A DNA stretch of 64,000 nt, taken from NCBI RefSeq assembly GCF_000429785.1, contig NZ_KE386951.1, forward strand, positions 176,209 to 240,208, given 5' to 3'. How positions within the stretch are numbered: the stretch's first letter is position 1; every line of letters begins with the position of its first letter. Positions 32,896 through 42,246 of this stretch are shown piece after piece. Below the pieces are notes generated by a model. The model saw only the letters and a list, made by a program, of their open reading frames with translations, had not been told where the DNA came from and did not search any database. Position numbers and translations under genes: made by a program. The stretch is from Chitinibacter tainanensis DSM 15459 (GTDB lineage Bacteria > Pseudomonadota > Gammaproteobacteria > Burkholderiales > Chitinibacteraceae).

Positions 32896-33969
32896 TTAGG
32901 TGCGTTCTTGTCGCCAGAGGAAATAGCCGGCCAATAGAGCCAAAGCCAGTGTCGGCAACATCGCCGCCAAGAGTGGTGGCAAGCGATACAACTCGCCAAT
33001 ATACGCCATCATTTGGTTAATAAAATTAAACGTGACGCCCAGCAAAATCCCTAGGAAGATCTTCACACCCACATTGCCACTGCGACGCTGACCCAGCGCA
33101 AACGGCAGGGCGATCAGCATCATCACCACACAGGCCACCGGATAAAAAATCTTGCTCCACATCGCTAGCTCGTAGCGCGTGGTGCTTTGCCGGTTTTGCT
33201 TAAGGTGGCCGATATATTGGGCCAGAGCCGAGACGGCCATTTCTTTGGGCTTGATCATCAACACTGCCAGCATTTTCGGATCGAGCGAGCTAGTCCATGC
33301 CGATTGGGCGGCTTTGCTTACCTGCACCTGATCGACAAAAAAGCGTGTCTGTACCACATTGTGTAGCTGCCATTGGCCATCGCCTTGGTATACCGCGCGC
33401 TCGGCATCTAAGGTTTTCAGCAGTTGGTGGCGGTGATCGTGCACGTAAATGCGCAAGCCCTGCAACGTGAAATCCGGCTGCATGGCGGCCACATTGATGA
33501 TCTGATCATCGTTTTTCACCCAGACGCCAGAGCGAAAGCGGCCAAACAGTAATGATTCTTTGGCGGCCACCTGATAGCGCGTCGCCGCGTCATTACTGAC
33601 CGGCGCCAGATATTCGCCGGTGACAAAAGTGAGCGCCCCAAAGGCCACGCCGCCCACCACCAGCCAGCGCACCAGCCGTAGCATCGACACCCCCGCCGCG
33701 CGCATCACCGTCATCTGCGAGGTATCAGCCAAGCTAGACAGCGCAAAGATACTGCCAATCAATAAAGACACCGGCAGCAGCTCATAGGCCCGGGATGGGG
33801 CACTGAGCAAGACATACACCAGCGCATGCTGAAACTGATAGCTGCCCTTGCCCACATCACGCAATTCCCCAATCAGATCAAAAAAGACAAATAGCCCCAA
33901 CAGCACCAGCAAGGTGAGCAACACATACCAGCTAATGGTGCTTAATACATAACGCCCTAACCGGCTCAT
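32896..33969 (-). CDS. lptG: LPS export ABC transporter permease LptG
   Basis: A 357-residue inner-membrane permease with three N-terminal and three C-terminal membrane segments around a periplasmic beta-jellyroll domain. The family phrase SLADTSQMTVMRAAGVSM is present near residue 80. LptG with LptF and LptB2 extracts lipopolysaccharide from the inner membrane and passes it to LptC/LptA. It begins one base after the lptF stop, so the two are translationally linked. lptB and lptC are not in the window. Confidence 0.94.
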   Translation of the reverse strand: MSRLGRYVLSTISWYVLLTLLVLLGLFVFFDLIGELRDVGKGSYQFQHALVYVLLSAPSRAYELLPVSLLIGSIFALSSLADTSQMTVMRAAGVSMLRLVRWLVVGGVAFGALTFVTGEYLAPVSNDAATRYQVAAKESLLFGRFRSGVWVKNDDQIINVAAMQPDFTLQGLRIYVHDHRHQLLKTLDAERAVYQGDGQWQLHNVVQTRFFVDQVQVSKAAQSAWTSSLDPKMLAVLMIKPKEMAVSALAQYIGHLKQNRQSTTRYELAMWSKIFYPVACVVMMLIALPFALGQRRSGNVGVKIFLGILLGVTFNFINQMMAYIGELYRLPPLLAAMLPTLALALLAGYFLWRQERT

Positions 33970-33970
33970 T

Positions 33971-35032
33971 TCAGCCCCTTACCTTGCTACGCCACACATA
34001 CAGCCCAACCGTCAGCAGCGCCGCCGCAGCGTGCAGTGGCCACATCCCCAGCCAGCCTGGCACTCTGCCCGTGGCAATCCAGGCCTGCAGCACATTCATG
34101 GCGTTGTAATACGAAAAAGCCAGCAAGGCCGCGAATAGAATATTGAACGAGCGCCCGCCGCGCGGGTTGGCAAACGCGAGCGGCACCGCCGCCAGCAACA
34201 AAATCAACGCCTGAATCGGCAGCGCTAGCCGCCAATGCAACTCGGCCCAGCGCTGGGGGGTGAGCTCTTTCACCAGCTCGCTGGTGCGCATGGCCTCAAT
34301 CGCCGGGCTCGTCACCGGGCGGCTAGGCTCATCGAGGCGGATTTTGCCATCGCTAAAGGCCAGAATATCGTATTGCGCCACACCGGGCGTGGCTTGGTAT
34401 GATTTCGCCTGCTTGAGCCACAGCCAGCGATCACCGTTGTCGTCGACCTCAATTCCGCCCTGCTCGGCCAGCACGGTGGTCAACTTGCCGTCGCGGCGGA
34501 TCTGCATAAATACATTTTCGCCCTCGCCGCGCTCGCTGGAAAAATTCTCGATAAAGTACACCCGATCGGCATTGCGCGATTCGCGAAACACGCCCGGAGC
34601 CACTTGGGTCACTTCTTCGTTTTTCAGGCTGGTTTCGCGGTATTCGCGTCCTTTGAGTTGCGCCCAGGGCGAGACGATCAGCGACAACGCGGCAATCAGC
34701 AGCACCACCGGCACCCCCAGCTGCAAAACCGGCGGAATGAAGCTGTAAATCGAGCGCCCGGCCGAAAACCAGACAAACATCTCATGATCACGCCACAAGC
34801 GCGTAATCACGGTGAGGATGGTAATAAACAACATCAGGGAAAACAGCAGGGGCAAGTAGCGCACGGCGGTAAAACCCATTACCGCCCACACGGCGGAACT
34901 AGCGAGGGCGCCCAGCGCGGCCTCGCCCAATAGGCGCACCACTTGCGAGGTCATTACGATCAACAGCAAAACAATAAACAGGCCAAAGGCCAGCCATGTC
35001 ATTTCATGGATCAGGGTTTTGCGAAAAAGCAT
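33971..35032 (-). CDS. lptF: LPS export ABC transporter permease LptF
   Basis: A 353-residue permease with the same 3+3 membrane layout and jellyroll domain. Characteristic segments are MLFRKTLIHEM at the N-terminus and RLWRDHEMFVWFSAGRS in the cytoplasmic coupling loop. The periplasmic domain contains FRESRNADRVYFIENF. It pairs with LptG. It is transcribed divergently from pepA, the conserved arrangement in many proteobacteria. Confidence 0.94.
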   Translation of the reverse strand: MLFRKTLIHEMTWLAFGLFIVLLLIVMTSQVVRLLGEAALGALASSAVWAVMGFTAVRYLPLLFSLMLFITILTVITRLWRDHEMFVWFSAGRSIYSFIPPVLQLGVPVVLLIAALSLIVSPWAQLKGREYRETSLKNEEVTQVAPGVFRESRNADRVYFIENFSSERGEGENVFMQIRRDGKLTTVLAEQGGIEVDDNGDRWLWLKQAKSYQATPGVAQYDILAFSDGKIRLDEPSRPVTSPAIEAMRTSELVKELTPQRWAELHWRLALPIQALILLLAAVPLAFANPRGGRSFNILFAALLAFSYYNAMNVLQAWIATGRVPGWLGMWPLHAAAALLTVGLYVWRSKVRG

Positions 35033-35045
35033 CGGCGATTGTCTT

Positions 35046-35074
35046 TTGACTTGACGGTGGTGGAAGTGAATAAT
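35046..35074 (+). promoter_or_regulatory. sigma-70 promoter of pepA
   Basis: TTGACT at 35046-35051, a 17-bp spacer and AATAAT at 35069-35074, 36 bp before the pepA ATG in the divergent spacer with lptF. Confidence 0.7.
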
Positions 35075-35109
35075 CGATTAGTTATCGAAATTGCCCCGGA
35101 GCAGCAAAG

Positions 35110-36573
35110 ATGGAATTTACCATAGTTTCCCCCGCCCCCGAATCTGCGGATTGTTTAGTATTACCGGTTTGCGGTGAAAAACTACCCGCCTTTGGCAAGG
35201 AACTGGATATCACCGCCGGCGGCATTCTGAGCCAGGCGATTCAAGATGGCGAGCTGGCAGCCAAGGCCGGTGCCGTACTGAGCCTTGGCCTCCCAGCGGG
35301 CCTGGATTTCAAACGCGTCATTCTGGCGCAACTGGGTAAAGAACCCACCGAAGCGGCCGTACGCGACACCGCGCGTGCGCTGGCCAAAGCCCTGCTTGCC
35401 AGCAGCAACACCAGCGTCTGCGTGGCCCTGAGCGCCGCCGGCTACAAAAAACAAGACCAGCAAGCCGTAGCCCAGGAAGTGGTAAACGCCCTGATGCTGG
35501 AAGCCTATCGCTGCGAGCAGTTCAAATCTGAGCCGGCCCCCGCCAGTAAATTAGCCACCGTCAGCCTGCTGGCGCCGAAAAAAGCCGATCTGGCCGAAGT
35601 AGAAGCCGGCCTCACTTATGGCTTGGCACTGGGCCATGGCATGAATCTAACCCGCGATCTGGGCAATTTGCCACCGAATGTCTGCACCCCGGCTTATCTG
35701 GCCGAAACCGCCGTGCAACTGGCCGAGCTGTTTGATTTCTCGGCACACGTGCTGGAGCAAGAAGAGCTCGAACAACTGAAAATGGATTCCTTCCTTGCCG
35801 TGGCCAAAGGCTCGGTCGTGCCACCGAAGCTGATCGTGCTGGAATACCGCAATGCCGATAAAAAAACCAAGCCAGTGGCCCTGGTCGGCAAAGGCATCAC
35901 CTTTGATTCAGGCGGCATTTCGCTCAAGCCGGGCGAAGGCATGGACGAGATGAAATACGATATGTGCGGCGCCGCGACCGTGTTGGGCGTATTCCGCGCT
36001 GTGGCCGAGCTGGATTTGAAAATCAATCTGGTCGGCGTGATTGCCGCGTGCGAAAACATGCCAGCGGGCAATGCGGCTAAACCGGGTGATATTGTCACCA
36101 CCATGAGTGGCCAAACGGTCGAAATTCTGAATACCGATGCCGAAGGCCGGCTGATTTTGTGCGACGCGCTGACCTATGTGCAGCGTTTCGAGCCCGCCAG
36201 CATCATCGACATTGCCACCCTCACTGGCGCTTGCATTATTGCGCTGGGCCACACCACCACCGGCCTGTTTGCTAACGACGATGAGCTGGCGCACGCCCTG
36301 CTCAAAGCCGCCAAACAAGCAGATGACAAAGCCTGGCAGCTGCCATTGTTCGATGAATATCAAGAGCAGCTTAAATCCAACTTTGCCGATATGGCCAATA
36401 TCGGTGGCCGCCCAGCCGGCTCGATTACCGCCGCAGCCTTCCTCTCACGCTTTGTGAAAGAGCAAAAATGGGCGCATCTGGACATCGCCGGCACCGCCTG
36501 GAAATCAGGCGCAGCCAAAGGCGCCACTGGCCGGCCAGTACCTTTGCTGCTGAAATACCTGAGCAATCTGTAA
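35110..36573 (+). CDS. pepA: leucyl aminopeptidase
   Basis: A 487-residue M17 family zinc aminopeptidase releasing N-terminal Leu and other residues in the cytoplasm. The signature NTDAEGRL is present, with metal ligands in VGKGITFDSGG and KYDMCGAATVLG. The N-terminal macro-like domain is complete. In E. coli PepA also binds DNA for Xer recombination and carAB control; whether that holds here is unknown. A GGAG ribosome-binding site and a good sigma-70 promoter precede it. A 49-bp hairpin repeat follows 7 bp after the stop, then holC. Confidence 0.95.
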   Translation: MEFTIVSPAPESADCLVLPVCGEKLPAFGKELDITAGGILSQAIQDGELAAKAGAVLSLGLPAGLDFKRVILAQLGKEPTEAAVRDTARALAKALLASSNTSVCVALSAAGYKKQDQQAVAQEVVNALMLEAYRCEQFKSEPAPASKLATVSLLAPKKADLAEVEAGLTYGLALGHGMNLTRDLGNLPPNVCTPAYLAETAVQLAELFDFSAHVLEQEELEQLKMDSFLAVAKGSVVPPKLIVLEYRNADKKTKPVALVGKGITFDSGGISLKPGEGMDEMKYDMCGAATVLGVFRAVAELDLKINLVGVIAACENMPAGNAAKPGDIVTTMSGQTVEILNTDAEGRLILCDALTYVQRFEPASIIDIATLTGACIIALGHTTTGLFANDDELAHALLKAAKQADDKAWQLPLFDEYQEQLKSNFADMANIGGRPAGSITAAAFLSRFVKEQKWAHLDIAGTAWKSGAAKGATGRPVPLLLKYLSNL

Positions 36574-36579
36574 CCCTTA

Positions 36580-36628
36580 GGGTATCGCCTTGCAGGCCAT
36601 TTTCGACAAAGCCTGCAAGGCAATACCC
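36580..36628 (+). repeat. 49-bp 3'-end hairpin repeat, copy 7
   Basis: The best-paired copy: 18-bp arms GGGTATCGCCTTGCAGGC / GCCTGCAAGGCAATACCC with one mismatch that is a G-U pair in RNA. Lies between pepA and holC, 7 bp after the stop. Confidence 0.92.
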
Positions 36629-36636
36629 AGCACACC

Positions 36637-37086
36637 ATGACCGTAATCTCGTTTTATTTTAATGTAAGCTCGCGCGAAAGCGCCTTGTGCCAACTGGCTG
36701 GCAAAGCGATTGCCGCTGGCAAATCGGTGTGGATCCTCACCGGCTCGCCCGCCGCCAGCGCCGCGCTGGATCGCCTATTGTGGGAAGTGCCCGCCACCGG
36801 CTTTCTGCCCCACTGTGCCGCCGATGATGCAATGGTCGGGCTAACACCCATCGTGATTGATCACCGGGTAGAATTGCTGCACGATCGCGATGTGCTGTTC
36901 AACTGGACTGACCATGTTGTCACCCAGCTTGAGCGCTGCGCCCGTCTGATCGAAATTGTTGATACTGATGAAGACCTAAAACTGGCCGCCCGCCGGCGCT
37001 GGACTGCCTACAAACAACTAGGCTACGCGCCGCAGGGCACCGACATGCAGGAGCTATACCGTGCCCGAGCAGAATCCGCCGGCTGA
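36637..37086 (+). CDS. holC: DNA polymerase III chi subunit
   Basis: A 149-residue protein of the chi family, which links the clamp loader to SSB. Typical features are the N-terminal ISFYFNV, LDRLLWEVPATGFLPHC and PIVIDH segments and the C-terminal RRRWTAYKQLGY. The pepA-holC-valS order is the classical proteobacterial arrangement. The last 26 bp overlap the next gene. Confidence 0.93.
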   Translation: MTVISFYFNVSSRESALCQLAGKAIAAGKSVWILTGSPAASAALDRLLWEVPATGFLPHCAADDAMVGLTPIVIDHRVELLHDRDVLFNWTDHVVTQLERCARLIEIVDTDEDLKLAARRRWTAYKQLGYAPQGTDMQELYRARAESAG

Positions 37087-39157
37087 CGATTCGGTCAATC
37101 CACTCTTTAACAAGATGGATGCCCTGATGGCCCGCCATCGGCATGGTGCCGCCCCGCAGCAGGATGATATTCCGGTCCTCACCGAAGTGGCCCGCGCCCC
37201 GCAGCCGGTCAGTGATGATGATATTCCCGCGCTGACCGAGGTGGTTGAGCTCGATCTGGCCGACAAAATCGCCCATCTGGAGCGCGAATGGGTGCACGAT
37301 CATCGCGAGCCGGACATTAGCCATCTCGATGCCGAAATTCCGCTGGTCGCCAGCAAAGCCAAGCCTTCGCTCGATATCGAACCGCTGCCGTTTCGCCCCA
37401 ACCCGGCCCGCGCCGAAGCACAAGCGAATGCCCCCGTACCGGCCGAGCCCGCGGTAGCGCCTGCTGAGCAAGCCAAGCCGGCCACTGCCCCAGCTAGCCC
37501 AACCCGGCCTGAAACCGCCGCCCGCTGGCCACGCATTGAGACGCCAAGCCCGAAAAGCAGCGCCCCCAGCTTCACCATCCCTAGCGCACCTACGGCCACC
37601 GCAGCCAATCACAGTGCGCCGCAATTTCTGGATTTGCCGCTGCTCGATCTCACCGCCCTGAACGAGCCCCCCCGCGAGTTGCTGGATTTACCCGAGCTGG
37701 CCATCCACACCCCACGCGATCCTGAAGCGCTGGTTGAGCCAGAATTTATCGCTACCGATTTGGTCTTGCCACTGGACGAGCTGCCCACCCTGAGCGTGGC
37801 GGAGCCGGTCACGATTGGTGACTTCCAGCAAGTGCTGGCGCAAACCAGCGCCGCTGCGGCGGAAATTCCGCAACTCGATCTGGACGCGCTACTCCAGCCC
37901 TTGGACAGCAATCCAGAATTGCAAGACGACACCACGCTGAGCGTGGCCGATACCGAGATCGCACTTGCGCCCGAACAGAGCGAAGTCATCGAAGTGGCGC
38001 CACCAGCAACACTGACTGAGCCGCCGGTAGTATCGTCACTGCACGCAGAGCCCCTGCACGCAGAGCCCCTGCACGCCGAACCCCAGCCAAGCGCCGCGCA
38101 GCCCGATCTAGTCAGCAGTTCAGACTTCAGCCTGCCGGCCACCTCCAATTTAGCCAGCGAGCTAGCGCCAACACTGGTGACTGAGGATGAACTCAGCATT
38201 AGTCTTGGGGATGAAATCCACCTGACCATTGCCGATCTGGCGCCCGCTGCGCCCGTACTCACCGAGTGGGCAGCGCCCGCGCTGGAGGCCAAGGCCCTTA
38301 GCCTGAACGACACCCCTCTAGAGCAAAACAGCACCAACACCGGCATGGTTGCCGGGTTAGCTTCAAAGCCAGCGGCAAGCGCAGGGGCAGAAACACCTGA
38401 CGCCTTAGCGGACGGTACGCATCGCATCGCTTCACCGCTGGCCGCGCCTGAGCAACCCGCCGCGTCCGCCGCCGGCGCGATGGAATGGGCCGCTGTGCCC
38501 GATTTGCCACCCGCCGCCAGCGTCAGCTTTGAGACGAGCAAAACACCGCAACCCAATACCACACCGTCCAGCGCCAGCCTGCACTGGGACGATGAAGAAG
38601 AGCTGGTTTTATACGCTGCTCCGGCCGCGCCGCAAGCGCATATTGATCTGGATGCCAGCGAACCCAGCCTGAGCTTTATCGAGCCAGCGATGCGCCCCCC
38701 TGCCGCCGCCCCGACTCTGGCAGAAGCAAGCACCGAAAGCACAAGCTCAGCCCCGTTGCCGGCAACCGCGGAAACGGCAAGCCCCACACCTGAGCTGCCA
38801 CCGCAAACACTTGCCACAGCAGGCAGCGCCCCCGAACCGCAGCCGGTTGGCCACGATACCCCTGCCAGTATCGCCACAGCAGCCTTACCGGATGAGCCAA
38901 GCGAAGCTATACCCCCAACACTCAATCAGCATGCGATTGATGACATCACGGCCATGGTCGGTGCGCAGCTGGCGATAGATATCGCCAGCGAAGTCGAGCA
39001 GCTGGCTAAACAGCATTTCAGTACGCTGATGAATCAGCTGTATGAAGAAACGCTCCGCAAGCTCACCACCCAGATCAGCCTTGATCTGGAAGCCCAGCTC
39101 GCGCCGCGCATTAGCGAGTTGGTGCAGGCCGAGCTGCGCAGCAAAGGCCTACTTTAA
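37061..39157 (+). CDS. low-complexity acidic protein, DUF2486-like
   Basis: A 698-residue protein between holC and valS. The start is GTG at 37061 with GGAG 7 bp upstream, overlapping holC by 26 bp. Residues 30-60 contain a motif twice (DDIPVLTEVA and DDIPALTEVV), reminiscent of the DUF2486 proteins seen in Burkholderia. Residues about 110-620 are Pro/Ala/Glu-rich and look disordered, with LHAEP repeated three times at about residue 328. The last 80 residues form a predicted amphipathic helix (DDITAMVGAQLAIDIASEVE, then MNQLYEETLRKLTTQ). No enzyme domain is visible. Function is unknown; a scaffold or tether is only a guess. Confidence 0.75.
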   Translation: MPEQNPPADDSVNPLFNKMDALMARHRHGAAPQQDDIPVLTEVARAPQPVSDDDIPALTEVVELDLADKIAHLEREWVHDHREPDISHLDAEIPLVASKAKPSLDIEPLPFRPNPARAEAQANAPVPAEPAVAPAEQAKPATAPASPTRPETAARWPRIETPSPKSSAPSFTIPSAPTATAANHSAPQFLDLPLLDLTALNEPPRELLDLPELAIHTPRDPEALVEPEFIATDLVLPLDELPTLSVAEPVTIGDFQQVLAQTSAAAAEIPQLDLDALLQPLDSNPELQDDTTLSVADTEIALAPEQSEVIEVAPPATLTEPPVVSSLHAEPLHAEPLHAEPQPSAAQPDLVSSSDFSLPATSNLASELAPTLVTEDELSISLGDEIHLTIADLAPAAPVLTEWAAPALEAKALSLNDTPLEQNSTNTGMVAGLASKPAASAGAETPDALADGTHRIASPLAAPEQPAASAAGAMEWAAVPDLPPAASVSFETSKTPQPNTTPSSASLHWDDEEELVLYAAPAAPQAHIDLDASEPSLSFIEPAMRPPAAAPTLAEASTESTSSAPLPATAETASPTPELPPQTLATAGSAPEPQPVGHDTPASIATAALPDEPSEAIPPTLNQHAIDDITAMVGAQLAIDIASEVEQLAKQHFSTLMNQLYEETLRKLTTQISLDLEAQLAPRISELVQAELRSKGLL
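38040..38084 (+). repeat. 15-bp tandem repeat inside the DUF2486-like gene
   Basis: Three units of CTGCACGCAGAGCCC encode LHAEP x3. The first two are identical and the third has two changes, so expansion is recent. Confidence 0.85.
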
Positions 39158-39170
39158 GCTCGCAAACTAA

Positions 39171-39219
39171 GGGTATTGCCTGCCAAAGCTCATTAATAAA
39201 GGCTTCAGCGGCAATACCT
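39171..39219 (+). repeat. 49-bp 3'-end hairpin repeat, copy 8
   Basis: Arms GGTATTGCC / GGCAATACC pair perfectly. The right end is ATACCT. Starts 14 bp after the upstream stop, in the spacer before valS. Confidence 0.85.
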
Positions 39220-39333
39220 GCCCACCAAACCGCTACCCCGCATCCCATCTAGCCCTTCACGCTGCCGCCACGCGCACCCACTTGCGCAACTGACGTATAA
39301 TCTGGGGTTTCGCGTATTTTTGAGCACGCCGAC

Positions 39334-42138
39334 ATGGAACTCGCCAAGAGCTTCGAACCACAGAATATCGAATCACGCTGGTATCCGTTCTGGGAAAGCC
39401 AGGGTTACTTCAAGCCCAATATGGACCTCGCCCGCGAGGCCTTCTGCATTCAGCTGCCACCACCCAATGTGACCGGCACGCTGCACATGGGCCACGCCTT
39501 CAACCAGACCGTGATGGATGGTCTGACCCGCTACCACCGCATGAAGGGTGAAAACACCCTGTGGCTGCCGGGCACCGACCACGCGGGGATCGCCACCCAG
39601 ATCGTGGTCGAGCGCCAACTGGATGCCAAAGGAACTTCTCGCCATGAATTTGGCCGCGCCGCTTTCCTCGACAAAGTTTGGGAATGGAAACAGGAATCGG
39701 GCAATACCATCACCCAGCAAATGCGCCGCATGGGCGCTTCGGTGGATTGGGATCGCGAATACTTCACCATGGACGACAGCATGTCGACCGCAGTGATCGA
39801 AGCCTTTGTGCGTTTGTACAACGAAGGCCTGATCTACCGCGGCAAACGCCTGTCAAACTGGGATGCCAAATTGGGCACCGCCATTTCCGATCTGGAAGTC
39901 ATTTCCGAAGAAGAAAACGGCTCGATGTGGCATATCAAATATCCGGTGGTGGATTCCGATGAATTCATTATCGTTGCCACCACCCGCCCGGAAACCCTGC
40001 TGGGCGACGTGGCCGTGGCCATTGCGCCGGACGACGAGCGTTATCAGCATCTGCTGGGCAAACAGGTTGAGCTGCCGCTCACTGGCCGGCAGATTCCGAT
40101 CATTGCCGATGAATATGTGGATAAGGCCTTCGGTACCGGTTTTGTAAAAATCACTCCGGCCCATGACTTTAACGACTATCAGGTGGGTAAACGCCACAAC
40201 ACGCAACTGATCAATGTGATGAGCCTGCAAGCGACGATTCTGGCCAAAGCCCAGATCTTCAGCTTTGATGGTGCCGCCTTGGGCAGTCTCGATTTACCGG
40301 CCGCCTACGCCGGCCTCACCACCGGCGACGCCCGCAAAGCCATGCTGGCTGATCTGGAAGCACAAGGGCTGTTGCTGGACACCAAACCGCACAAACTGAT
40401 GGTGCCACGCGGCGACCGTACTGGCACCGTGATCGAGCCGCTGCTGACCGATCAATGGTTTGTGGCGATGAGCAAACCGACCGAGGATGGCCGCAGCATT
40501 ACCGACAAAGCCCTCGACGTGGTGAAAAACGGCGAAGTGCAGTTTGTGCCTGCTGATTGGGTGAATACCTATTACGCTTGGCTGAATAATATTCAGGATT
40601 GGTGTATCAGCCGCCAGCTGTGGTGGGGTCATCAGATTCCGGCCTGGTATGACGAAGATGGCCAAGTGTATGTCGCCCGCACCGAAGCCGAAGCCCAGGC
40701 GCAAGCCCCGGGCAAAACGCTGCGCCGCGAAGACGACGTGCTGGATACTTGGTTTAGCTCGGCGCTGGTGCCGTTCTCGAGCCAAGGCTGGCCGCAGGAA
40801 ACCCCTGAATTAGCGGCGTTCTTGCCATCATCCGTACTGGTGACCGGCTACGACATTATTTTCTTCTGGGTGGCCCGGATGATTATGATGACCACGCATT
40901 TCACCGGCAAAGTGCCGTTCAAGCATGTGTATGTGCATGGCTTGGTGCGTGATGCGGAAGGGCAGAAAATGTCCAAATCCGAGGGTAATGTGCTGGATCC
41001 GGTTGATTTGATCGACGGCATTGCGCTAGAGCCGCTGCTGGAAAAACGCACCACCGGTCTGCGTCGCCCAGAGAAAGCGCCAAAAGTTGCCGAAAAAACC
41101 AAGAAAGAATTCCCCGATGGCATCCCAGCCTATGGCGTGGACGCGCTGCGCTTTACCTTTGCGTCGCTGGCCTCACTGGGCCGCTCGATCAACTTTGACC
41201 AGAAACGCTGCGAAGGCTATCGCAATTTCTGCAATAAGATCTGGAACGCCACCCGCTTTGTGCTGATGAACATCGAAGGCAAAGATTGTGGCCTGGCAGA
41301 CGGCGCCGAGCTGGATTACAGCTTCCCTGATCTGTGGATTATTGGCCGCCTGCAACAAGCCGAAAGCCAGGTCACCGAAGCGCTCGACACCTTCCGTTTT
41401 GACTTGGCAGCGCAAGCGATCTACGAATTCGTCTGGAACGAATACTGCGACTGGTATATTGAACTGGCCAAAGTATCGACCCAAACCGGTACCGAAGCGC
41501 AGCAACGCGCCACCCGCCGCACGCTGATCCGGGTGCTGGAGACGATTCTGCGCCTCACGCATCCGATTATGCCGTTCATTACCGAAGAGCTGTGGCAAAC
41601 CGTGGCGCCGCTGGCCGGCAAAAAAGACAGCGAATCACTGATGCTGGCCCAATGGCCGGTGGCAGATCTATCACGGGTGGATGCGGTCGCCGACGCCAAG
41701 GTCGAAACCCTGAAAGCCTTGGCCTTTGCCGCCCGTAATCTGCGCGGTGAAATGGGCTTATCTCCAGCAGTAAAAGTGCCGATGTTCCTCGAAGGCAGCA
41801 CAGAGATGGCCGAGTTTGCGCCTTATCTGAAGCCGCTGGCCAAACTGTCGGAAGTGAATATCGTGGCCGCGCTGCCCGCCGATGATGCGCCTGTGGCCGT
41901 CGCCGGCACCACGCGCATGATGCTGAAAGTGGAAGTGGATAAAGCCGCTGAAACCGCCCGCCTGAATAAGGAAATCGGCAAAACCACCGACACCCGCGAC
42001 AAGCTGGTGGCCAAGCTGGAAAAACCAGGCTACACCGACAAAGCACCGGCGCACTTGGTCGAAAAAGACCGGGCACAGCTGGCCGAGCTGGATGACAAAT
42101 TGGCGAAACTGGCCGCGCAACTGGCCAAGTTGCAATAA
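39334..42138 (+). CDS. valS: valyl-tRNA synthetase
   Basis: A 934-residue class I aminoacyl-tRNA synthetase. The HIGH motif appears as [14 protein letters not shown] and the KMSKS loop as [10 protein letters not shown]. The editing CP1 domain contains [10 protein letters not shown], which clears mischarged Thr-tRNA. The C-terminal coiled-coil arm is present ([10 protein letters not shown] tail). The start is the ATG at 39334. A strong terminator follows. Confidence 0.97.
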   Translation: MELAKSFEPQNIESRWYPFWESQGYFKPNMDLAREAFCIQLPPPNVTGTLHMGHAFNQTVMDGLTRYHRMKGENTLWLPGTDHAGIATQIVVERQLDAKGTSRHEFGRAAFLDKVWEWKQESGNTITQQMRRMGASVDWDREYFTMDDSMSTAVIEAFVRLYNEGLIYRGKRLSNWDAKLGTAISDLEVISEEENGSMWHIKYPVVDSDEFIIVATTRPETLLGDVAVAIAPDDERYQHLLGKQVELPLTGRQIPIIADEYVDKAFGTGFVKITPAHDFNDYQVGKRHNTQLINVMSLQATILAKAQIFSFDGAALGSLDLPAAYAGLTTGDARKAMLADLEAQGLLLDTKPHKLMVPRGDRTGTVIEPLLTDQWFVAMSKPTEDGRSITDKALDVVKNGEVQFVPADWVNTYYAWLNNIQDWCISRQLWWGHQIPAWYDEDGQVYVARTEAEAQAQAPGKTLRREDDVLDTWFSSALVPFSSQGWPQETPELAAFLPSSVLVTGYDIIFFWVARMIMMTTHFTGKVPFKHVYVHGLVRDAEGQKMSKSEGNVLDPVDLIDGIALEPLLEKRTTGLRRPEKAPKVAEKTKKEFPDGIPAYGVDALRFTFASLASLGRSINFDQKRCEGYRNFCNKIWNATRFVLMNIEGKDCGLADGAELDYSFPDLWIIGRLQQAESQVTEALDTFRFDLAAQAIYEFVWNEYCDWYIELAKVSTQTGTEAQQRATRRTLIRVLETILRLTHPIMPFITEELWQTVAPLAGKKDSESLMLAQWPVADLSRVDAVADAKVETLKALAFAARNLRGEMGLSPAVKVPMFLEGSTEMAEFAPYLKPLAKLSEVNIVAALPADDAPVAVAGTTRMMLKVEVDKAAETARLNKEIGKTTDTRDKLVAKLEKPGYTDKAPAHLVEKDRAQLAELDDKLAKLAAQLAKLQ

Positions 42139-42150
42139 AATTGCGCTATT

Positions 42151-42176
42151 AAAAACGGCCTTCGGGCCGTTTTTTT
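42151..42176 (+). terminator. intrinsic terminator of valS
   Basis: AAAAACGGCC-TTCG-GGCCGTTTTTTT: a UUCG tetraloop stem with U-tract 13 bp after the valS stop. Confidence 0.95.
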
Positions 42177-42246
42177 ATCGCCCAGCCCTTTAATATTGCG
42201 GCGCATTGCCGATAAGCAAAAGCCCTCACTCTGACCACCCGCCCGC

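Noticed and set aside
37609-38925. Minus-strand open frame of 438 codons
   Set aside because: Antisense to the Pro/Ala-rich gene; Ser/Gly/Ala bias mirrors the repeat-rich codons of the real gene.
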